The position numbers were made by a program, and so were the translations under genes. From JALXCH01 sp964495805 (GTDB lineage: Bacteria > Calditrichota > Calditrichia > RBG-13-44-9): a stretch of DNA of 33,335 nt. A model generated the notes under the pieces. The model was not told the DNA's origin and did not search any database. It worked only from the letters and a program-made list of their open reading frames with translations. This document shows positions 1 through 8,900 of the stretch, one piece after another; position 1 is the first letter of the stretch; the number at the start of each line of letters is the position of its first letter. The stretch lies in the NCBI GenBank assembly GCA_964495805.1, contig CAZBWV010000055.1, positions 1 to 33,335 of the forward strand. The letters run 5' to 3'.

Positions 1-639
1 CCGGACCTTTTTCGACCGTTTAAATACCACCATATAGTGGAACTGGGTCAATTTTCCTGGCAAACCCTCTCTTACCATCACCGTCGAAATCTGAAAAAAG
101 CGCTGAATGAGGTGGATGTGGAATTTTGTCCGTTACCGGAAATTTATCTGAATGAATGGACGGAATTGTATCAGTATTTAATCCAACGACATGGGATCCG
201 GGGCATTACTGCTTTTTCCCGGGAGTCGTTTCGCAAGCAACTTCAAGTGCCGGGTCTCCATTTATTCCGCGCAATGCGGGATGGCCGAACCATTGGCATG
301 ATTCTCTGGATGGTTCAGGGATACGTGGCATACTACCACCTTGCCGCATATTCCCCGGAAGGATATCGATATCGCGCGTCCTATGCGCTGTTCTGGAACT
401 CCATTGAATATTTCCGCAAGATGGAATTGGATTATCTGAACCTGGGTAGTGCGGCCGGATTGAAGCAGGACGATACTTCCGGTCTGGCACGATTTAAACG
501 TGGCTGGGCAACCGGTAGCCGATTAACCTATCTGGCAGGAGTGATTTTTCAACGGGATGTGTATCAGGCCGTACTGGAACAAAAAGGTCTGAAGGAAAAC
601 GGATTTTTCCCGGCATATCGAAAAACAGAATATAAATAG
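1..639 (+). CDS. FemAB/GNAT-like N-acyltransferase, 5' partial
   Basis: The reading frame is open to the left edge of the window. In-frame codons before the GTG at 37 read PDLFRPFKYHHI and continue smoothly into the protein, so GTG37 is an internal Val codon and the true start lies outside. The visible part has the pattern of the second acyl-CoA N-acyltransferase domain of FemAB/GNAT_6 proteins: a basic SYHHRRNLKKAL segment, a central YYHLAAYSPEGY strand-turn, then LNLGSAAG and the terminal FKRGWA motif. Such enzymes transfer aminoacyl or acyl groups to amino sugars or peptidoglycan precursors. It sits 9 bp before a sulfotransferase and shares an operon with an aminotransferase and a giant glycosyltransferase. 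N-acylation of an amino sugar in a surface glycan is therefore a reasonable inference; the substrate is not readable. Confidence 0.75.
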   Translation, partial: PDLFRPFKYHHIVELGQFSWQTLSYHHRRNLKKALNEVDVEFCPLPEIYLNEWTELYQYLIQRHGIRGITAFSRESFRKQLQVPGLHLFRAMRDGRTIGMILWMVQGYVAYYHLAAYSPEGYRYRASYALFWNSIEYFRKMELDYLNLGSAAGLKQDDTSGLARFKRGWATGSRLTYLAGVIFQRDVYQAVLEQKGLKENGFFPAYRKTEYK

Positions 640-648
640 GAGATTTTT

Positions 649-1662
649 ATGAATCACGGACGAACTGTTCAGTATCAGCGAAATAAACTGCTGGAAACGC
701 TTTTAAAAGAAATTAATGAACTGTTAGGAAACGCGCAGAAGTCGGTAATTAACCAGTTCCGGGCACCTCAACATCCCGTTTTGCTGGTAGTTGGCGGCCC
801 GCGAACCGGCTCAACCCTGATGATGCAATGGCTGGCAAATTTAGGCGTTTTTGCCTATCCCACCAATTTGTTATCGCGCTTTTACGGTGCCCCTTACATT
901 GGGGCAAAAATTCAGTTAATGCTAACCGATCCACGCTATAATTTTAAGGACGAAATTCTGGATTTCAACAGCGAAGTCGTTTTTCAATCGGATCTGGGGA
1001 AAACCCGGGGAGCTCTGGCACCCAACGATTTCTGGTATTTCTGGCGTCGTTTTTTCCCCATTCAGGAACCCCGATATCTGGAACCGGAAGAATTGCAGCA
1101 GGCCGACGTGAATGGTTTCCTGCGTGAACTGGCTGCCATAGAAGCAGTGCTGGAAAAACCACTGGCAATGAAAGGAATGTTGCTGGAACAAAACTTAATC
1201 TTTCTGGATCGCCTCTTTCCGAAAGTGGTCTTTCTGGAAATTACCCGCAATCCATTGTACAATATCCAATCGCTCCTGGAATCCCGCGAAAAATTCTTCG
1301 GGAATCGGCACGAGTGGTATTCCATTAAACCCAGGGAATATCATTGGTTAAAAGATATTCCCGATCCAATTGAACAGGTTGCCGGACAGGTGTATTACAA
1401 AAATAAAATTCTTCGGGAACAGTTTGCCCACATTGACTCATCCCGGAAAATTCATGTGCGCTACGAAGATTTCTGCGAATATCCCGAAGCGCTTTTTCTG
1501 GCTATTAAGGAGAAATTTCAACAGCAGGGATATTCCATCAACCGGGACTATCAGGGACCGGACAAATTTCAATCCGCTAACCGAATACGACTACCCATGG
1601 AAGAAATTCAACAGATAGTTGCCGCTTACCAAAAATTTTCCGGTGAAGAGGTGGAACCATGA
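649..1662 (+). CDS. Sulfotransferase family protein (PAPS-dependent)
   Basis: This 337-residue protein has the sulfotransferase P-loop-like 5'-phosphosulfate binding loop GGPRTGSTL at residues 49-57, which corresponds to the PRSGTT motif. The second PAPS-contact region, FLEITRNPLYNIQSLL, spans about residues 195-210, and a later VRYEDF motif is typical of the family. The family transfers sulfate from 3'-phosphoadenylyl sulfate to hydroxyl or amino groups of carbohydrates, lipids or peptides. The ATG is preceded by TAGGAG at a good distance, which supports the start. It lies 9 bp after an acyltransferase and overlaps the next gene by ATGA, so translation is probably coupled. The operon points to sulfation of a surface polysaccharide or protein-linked glycan, but the acceptor is unknown. 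Confidence 0.85.
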   Translation: MNHGRTVQYQRNKLLETLLKEINELLGNAQKSVINQFRAPQHPVLLVVGGPRTGSTLMMQWLANLGVFAYPTNLLSRFYGAPYIGAKIQLMLTDPRYNFKDEILDFNSEVVFQSDLGKTRGALAPNDFWYFWRRFFPIQEPRYLEPEELQQADVNGFLRELAAIEAVLEKPLAMKGMLLEQNLIFLDRLFPKVVFLEITRNPLYNIQSLLESREKFFGNRHEWYSIKPREYHWLKDIPDPIEQVAGQVYYKNKILREQFAHIDSSRKIHVRYEDFCEYPEALFLAIKEKFQQQGYSINRDYQGPDKFQSANRIRLPMEEIQQIVAAYQKFSGEEVEP

Positions 1663-2957
1663 AAAAATTTAGCATCGATCAACTGGCTATATTCGGTGGC
1701 GAACCGGCGTTCGCCAGAAAACTCCATGTGGGATATCCCAATTTTGGGAATCGGGACCGTTTTCTGCAACGGGTGAACCAGATACTGGATGAACGTCGGT
1801 TTACCAATAATGGGCCCTTTGTCCGGGAACTGGAAGAACGGATTGCCCGGATGATTGGTGTACGCCATTGCATTGCCATGGCGAATGGCACTATTGCGCT
1901 GGAAATCACCATTCGCGCACTGGGACTACAGGGGGAAGTTATTGTCCCATCGCTTACCTTTATTGCCACGGCGCACGCTTTGCAATGGCAGCAAATTACA
2001 CCGGTTTTTTGCGATGTCAATCCCCAGGACTACACCATCGACCCGGATCGGGTTGAAGAACTAATCACCCCACGCACTACCGGCATTATCGGTGTGCATT
2101 TGTGGGCACATCCCTGTCAGGTGGAACGATTAACTGCCATTGCCCGAAAACACGGATTAAAACTCCTGTTCGATGCGGCTCATGCGTTTGGTTGTACCGC
2201 TAACGGAAAAATGATCGGCAATTTTGGTGATGCGGAAGTGTTCAGCTTCCATGCAACGAAATTTTTCAGCACCTTCGAAGGCGGGGCAGTTGTCACCAAC
2301 AACGACGAACTGGCAGAGAAAATTCGCCTGATGCGTAATTTTGGCTTCGCTGGTCGGGATAATGTCATTTACATCGGAACCAACGGAAAAATGAACGAGC
2401 TTTCGGCAGCCATGGGGCTGACTTCCCTGGAAAGCATTGATTCGTTTATTCAACGAAATTACCAAAACTATCGGATTTATCGGGAAATACTGGAAGAAAT
2501 ACCCGGACTTCGATTTCTCCGGTACAACGAACAGGAGAAATCGAACTACCAATACATTGTGGTGGAGGTGGATGAAACCGTCACGGGCATTTCACGCAAT
2601 CTGCTGGTGAATATTTTAGAAGCGGAGAACGTCCTGGCACGGCGTTATTTTTATCCCGGATGCCACCGGATGGAACCTTACCGTTCCTATTTCCCCCATG
2701 CGGGTCTTTTACTACCGGAAACCGAACGAATTGTCCAGCGAGTCATGACTCTACCGACCGGTGCAGGAGTCGAAGAGGAGGATATTCACACGATCGGGCA
2801 AATCATTCGGTTGAGCATCGACAATGCAGCAGAAATCCGAAAACGTCTGAAGGCAACGCCAGCAATCCATTCGTTCCCCAAAACAGAAAAACAGCCATCT
2901 ATGGATATTGGTTTGCTTTACCATCCGGAAAAAATCGTTGAAAAGGAGATTGCCTGA
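1659..2957 (+). CDS. DegT/DnrJ/EryC1/StrS family PLP aminotransferase
   Basis: This 432-residue fold-type I PLP enzyme belongs to the sugar aminotransferase family. The cofactor-anchoring Lys is K201 in SFHATKFF, and Asp172 in FDAAHAFG should contact the pyridine nitrogen. NGTIALEI (77-84) and VPSLTFIATAHA (96-107) match the family's phosphate-binding region. Family members transaminate nucleotide-linked keto sugars, usually with glutamate, to give the amino sugars used in O-antigens, S-layer glycans and antibiotics. The start overlaps the sulfotransferase stop by four bases (ATGA). Its 3' end contains the Shine-Dalgarno AAGGAG for the giant glycosyltransferase, which begins immediately after the stop. 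The roughly 40-residue C-terminal tail after the last family motif looks non-conserved. The exact sugar substrate cannot be read. Confidence 0.92.
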   Translation: MKKFSIDQLAIFGGEPAFARKLHVGYPNFGNRDRFLQRVNQILDERRFTNNGPFVRELEERIARMIGVRHCIAMANGTIALEITIRALGLQGEVIVPSLTFIATAHALQWQQITPVFCDVNPQDYTIDPDRVEELITPRTTGIIGVHLWAHPCQVERLTAIARKHGLKLLFDAAHAFGCTANGKMIGNFGDAEVFSFHATKFFSTFEGGAVVTNNDELAEKIRLMRNFGFAGRDNVIYIGTNGKMNELSAAMGLTSLESIDSFIQRNYQNYRIYREILEEIPGLRFLRYNEQEKSNYQYIVVEVDETVTGISRNLLVNILEAENVLARRYFYPGCHRMEPYRSYFPHAGLLLPETERIVQRVMTLPTGAGVEEEDIHTIGQIIRLSIDNAAEIRKRLKATPAIHSFPKTEKQPSMDIGLLYHPEKIVEKEIA

Positions 2958-5900
2958 ATGAATACCATGCACATGAAAATCGAAATTTCAGATAAGGAAA
3001 TCCATATTATTTTGTTGGAAGAAAACAGCAAGGTGATCGAATTGATACCAGGTAACGAGCTTCCGTTTCAAAAAGGGACACTGGATCGGTTGGTTATCGA
3101 TTCCCCGTTTCCGGAAATGGAACAATCCCGGATTCTGATGCTATTGCGTGAAATCCGGCGAATCCTGAAACCCGGAGGTGAGCTTCGCCTTTCTTATGGA
3201 ACGGATGATCGTCTGGCTGAACTGGCTCCGTTTGCCGGTCTCTATCCGGATCCGGATCAGTCAAGCAACCAGGTATTCCGAACCCGGAAAGCAGCAGAAA
3301 AACAAGATGTTCCGCTGGTCAGTATTGTAATTCCCGCTTACAAATCCCACTACTTTGAAGATGCGTTGCTCAGTGCTTTAAACCAGAGTTACCCGAAGTT
3401 GGAAATCGTGGTATGCGACGATTCACCGGACCATCGAATTGAGCAAATTGTGAAACAGTATGCCGGGGACAAGCGACTGCGATATCATCGAAACGAAAAG
3501 CACCTGGGTGGTCGCGGCAACTATTTGCAATGCTTTCAGCTGGCGAAAGGGGAGTACATCAAATTTCTGAATGATGATGATTTACTTCATCCCCGCTGCG
3601 TGGAAACCATGGCTTTTTATCTCCGAACAATGCCGGAAGTTTCTCTGGTCACCTCCTACCGCCAGTTAATCGATCATTTCGGACGGCCGCAGGGGGATAA
3701 ACTATTCAATCGCCGGATTGTTCGGGAAAACAGCGTTATTCGCGGGGAGAATCTGGCCAATCTGCTACTTTCCCGACGGGTTAATTTCATCGGTGAACCC
3801 ACCACGGTGATGTTCCGTAAAGCCGATCTGTCTGGCACAAAACCCCACATCATGAGCTACAATAACCGACCTGCGCTGGCAAACGGAGATGTGACCATCT
3901 GGGTAAACCTGTTGGGACGTGGCGATGCCGTGTACCTGGTTCAGCCGTTAAGCTATTTTCGTATTCATCGCCATCAGGTGCAAAAGCAGCAGGATTTCAA
4001 AAAGCGAGGCGATCGGGCGTGGGAGGTGATCCGGGAAGATGCCCGGGCAATGGGATTGCTGCAGAATGAGGCATCGCCGGAACTATCCCCGGAGCACGTT
4101 CATCCAGCGCCTGATTTTCCCGAATATCCGATCGAAAAACAGAATTCCGATTCCGAATCGGAAACCGCTTTCATCAAGTTTCCGAAACAACCTGCTGATT
4201 CAGCACCGGAAGTATCCATCATTATTCCGGTATTCAACAATCTTTCTTACACCCGGAAGTGCCTTTGGGCGATTTCGAAAAACACGGGCCGGGAAGTTTC
4301 CTACGAAATCGTGGTAGTGGACAACGGTTCCACGGATGGAACGGAAGAATTTTTAAGGGAAATTCAGCAGAACAATTCCAATTTTCAATACCTCCGGAAC
4401 TCTCGTAATCTGGGCTTTGCCCGGGCTTGTAATCAGGGGGCGGATGCTGCACGGGGGAAATATCTGATATTTTTAAACAACGATACCGAACCCCAACCGG
4501 ATTGGCTGAACCGTTTAATCGAACCGTTCCGGACCAATGAGTCAATTGGTGTGGTGGGTGCCCGCCTGATTTATCCCGATGGGACCATTCAGCATGCCGG
4601 AATTGAGATGATGCAGGCGGCGGAGCCGGTGTACCTGCGAAATTACGGAGCCACCATGGTGCTACCGGAACATCCCTATCGCTTTGCCGCACCAACCGAT
4701 CCGCGGGTAATGCGTCCCCGCGAGCTGGACATGGTAACCGGAGCGTGTCTGGCTATTCCGGCGCAGTTGTTCCAGAAAGTGAACGGGTTTGATGAGGCGT
4801 ACCTCAATGGGGGAGAGGATGCGGACCTCTGTTTCAAAGTTCGTGCGGACGGATATAAGGTCTTATACCAACCGGAAGCGCTGGTGATCCATCACGAAGG
4901 GAAAACCGAGTCACGTTTTCAGAATGTGCGCGAAGTAACCGAACGCCTGTTTCAGCGCTGGGGTTGGACGTTGAATGACGATTGGAAATTTGATCCGGCG
5001 CTTTTGCCTTTACAACAGTGGAGCGATCCGGTGCGGAAAAACAACAAAGGAATCGATTCGGTACCAGCGGTTGGAGATGCACAACGTCGATTTGCAGAAC
5101 TTCGGCACGAGATTAAATTGCTCCGGCAACAAAACAATTCACAGAAGATTGTGGAGTTATATCAAGAATTTATCCGGGCGCATCCCACGTACGCTGTGGC
5201 ACATAACGAACTGGGTGTGTTTTATTTTAAACAAAAAGATCTTGCCCGTGCGGTGCATCATTTACAGATTGCACACGGGCTGGAACCGGAAAATACCGCT
5301 ATCATGAAAAATCTGGCCGATGTCTATCGGTTCTTGAACCTATCGGAATTAGCCACCTTTATCTATCAGACGTTACTGGATATCAATCCTGAAGACCTGT
5401 CTGTTCTGTTAGCTCAGAGCGATATTTTTATACATCAAAAAAATTGGAAAAAAGCGCTGGCATATTTGACCAAAGCCAATATACTTGCTCCAGAAAACGA
5501 AAAAATATTACAAAAAATTGCGACCGTCAGAGAAAAAATAAACCAGAATAAAACAGGTACTACTCATTCGAAGAAAGATCGTTCAAATTTTGGAGATTCT
5601 GGCAAAGAAAAATGCCCGGTTTGTGGATCTACAAAATATGAATCGTTTCGTTATGATGAATCCCTTTTCAAATGCCACGATTGTGGAACGATTTACCGAA
5701 GTAGTGATATTGTTTCCCATGGAACCGAGACCGATTTTCGCACCCCAAATATGCAAAACAATGCGCCCGTTAACTGGGATGAATTCCGGCACGAAATTGA
5801 GAAGCTCACCCGGTCGAAAGGGAAATTCCTGGACATTGGAAGTGATGGCGCTGATTTCACGCATTCCATTCAACAGAGCGGGTATCAACCGGTTGGGAAA

Positions 5901-8900
5901 ATGGGTTTCCGGCTAAAGGATATGTTCTTCTCTCATTCTGAGACGTCACAACAAGCGACATCCAACCCGGTTTTTTCGGAAGAACTGCACGAGCAGATTG
6001 CCCTGATAACATTGCGCCAGACGCCCGGACAGGTGCAACAGCCCATGCATTTCCTCAAAACAATTTTCCATTTGTTGCAACCGGGTGGTTTAGTAGCGGG
6101 AATTGTTCCCAATATCGATTCGTTCCTTTCCGATCATTTGAAAGATAAGTGGCCATATCTGGCAGACCCTCAGAATATCGTTTTCTTCACTCCCCAAACG
6201 CTGCGTGCCCGATTAAATGAAGCGGGTTTTCAGGTGGAACAAATCATCACAAAAAGTTCCGCACGGCACAAAGGAATTCTGCATGAAGAAATAATCAAAA
6301 TTTTTGGGGAGGAAGCAGAGTCGTACGCTGAGGCAATGATTCAATCTTTCGAAGAAAATGGCTACGGGGAGGAAATCTGGTTTTTCGCCCGCAAACCAGA
6401 CCGGGAAATTGCCACCGGGAAAGAGCCAACAAACGCAGATGAGAAGGAAAATCCGACTCATTCCACTCAACACACGTTTTCATCATCCCGAAAACCGCGG
6501 TCATCGGGAAAGCGGCCGGATGTTTCGATTATCATCCCCCTGTACAATCAGGTGGAATATACCCGGAAATGTTTGCAGGCAATTTATCGCAACACCTGCC
6601 CGGATGTTTCCTTCGAAGTGATTCTGGTGGACAATGCTTCGCAGGACGAAACCCCACAATTTTTGAAGCAAGCGGCCGAACAGTACCAAAATTTGCGCTA
6701 TTTGCGTAATCAAACCAACCGGTATTTCGCTCATGCCTGTAATCAGGGGGCAGAAATTGCCCGCGGACGGTATCTGGTGTTTTTAAACAACGATACCGAA
6801 CCTCAATCCGGCTGGCTGAAAGCGGCTTTGCAACGATTCCGGTCGGAGAAGAACATAGGCATTGTGGGCAGTAAACTTCTTTATCCGGACGGAACCATTC
6901 AGCACTGCGGGATTGAATTCATGCAGGATGTCCATCCGGATTACAAAATCTGGCCCTTGCATCGGCATCTGCATCAGCCCGCAGATTTGCCCGAAGCCAA
7001 CCGTCCAGAAGAGGTGCATGCCGTAACCGGTGCCTGTTTGTTCATTCCGCGCAAGCTATTTAAACGGGTAAACGGGTTTTCCGAAGAATATCGCATGTAT
7101 TTCGAGGATACGGACCTCTGCTTTAAAGTCCGTCGGGAAGGATACCGGATATTTTATGAACCCCAGTCGGTGGTCATCCATTACGAAGGAAAATCCAGCA
7201 GCGATCGAAAGACTATTGATGAATTAAACACTCGAGCCGCGAAAATCTTCTATCGTAAATGGGAAAAAGAAATTCAGCACATGGAGTTCGATCTGCTGAT
7301 TGAGAAGCAGGAGGGGAAATTCTATTACTTGCGCGATGATTTGTTCCCCGCCAAATACGAAGAAGGGGATGTAACTTTAACGGGAATGAAACTTGCCGAA
7401 CTGTTTGGCAAGCTGGAACCTTTTTATGCTCATATTGGTGGAGCAGGAGACGCTTTGTTATTGTTGTCCCGATTTTACGGGAAGGAACCGGTAACGACCA
7501 TTGTAAGCGTGGCAAACTCCACCGCTGCCATGAAAAGTTTCTTTTCGGCCTTTCCACAGATCAAAAAAGTTTACTTTATTTCTCGCCCCGACAACGATAT
7601 TTCTCAGGCTCTTTTGCGCAAAATTTTTGCCAATTTGCCCAATTGCCTGGGAATGGGGGTGACACCGGAAAGTGAGTTTTATGAGGAAGAATGGAATGAG
7701 TCGCTGGATATTTTCACACGATACAAAGTAACCCGGCGACCGGAATGGATTCGGATGTTCCGCAAGCAAAAGCTCACTTCTCCCCAGGTAGTCATCCATC
7801 CCCGGGGAAGTTTAAAGGGAATGGTGGGAAGCAAACGTAATATCATCCATCAAAAATATTGGATTCCCCTGCTAAAGTTGTTGCAACAGCATGGATTCCA
7901 ACCGGTGATTATCGGAACACCGGATGAGCGGAAGATGTATCCGGCTTTGTTGAATGCTCTGGACAAAAGAAGTTATTCATTCCAGGAACAGATGGAAATT
8001 ATTGCCAGCAGCGATTTGTTTATCGGAGCGGACTCCTGGGGAAAAACGTTTTCTGCACTGGCAGGAATTCCCACCATTGTTTTCCATTCAGTGGTTGGTC
8101 AGGACCTGGAAGGATGGAAAGATGCGTCGGATTATGTATTCCTTGACCCCTGGGAAGAGATTTGGGTAGTGGAAAGTTTTCAGGAATTTTTAGAAGCTTT
8201 TCAGGAAGCACAGAATATTCTGCGAAGTCCTCAGCGACGAGCAAGCTGGAAGAAACAACGGGCACCGAAAAAACGCTCGTCCGGTTCAATTCTCCCCAAC
8301 GCTATTTATCTCTGGCGCGAAGGTGGAATGGGGGATGTGTTGATGAGCTTTCCACTCACCCGGGCACTTAAGGAAAAATATCCCAATCGTCATATCGTGT
8401 ACATTACCAGCGAAGCGAATGTGCCCCTGGTGCAGGCCAATCCGTATGTGGATAAAGCCATTCCCTCCCGGCACATTTCTCATCTTTTAAACGAAAAGGT
8501 TGCCATTCACAATCTCAATCCAGCTAAATTTGGCACTGCACCCCGACATCAGGTGGATATGTTCCTGGATGAATTTCATTTAACTGTTTCGGCGGAGAAA
8601 AAAGAGATTGTGATCCATGTTCCCACTGAGGCAGACCAGAAAGTCCAGGCACTGCTCCATCGCGAAATACCGCATGAGCAACTGAATCGCCCCCGGATAT
8701 TGATTCACCCGGCAAAGGGAGACGCTAACCGAACCTGGCCGAAAGAGTACTGGGAAAATCTGACCCGCTGGTTACTGGAACAGGGATTGACCGTTTTATT
8801 GACCGGAAGTACCAGTCACGACCCCAACCGGGGAGTACACCATCTGAAAATGCCCGGTTTGATTGATCTGGTGAATCAGCTTACTCCCCTGGAATTTGTT

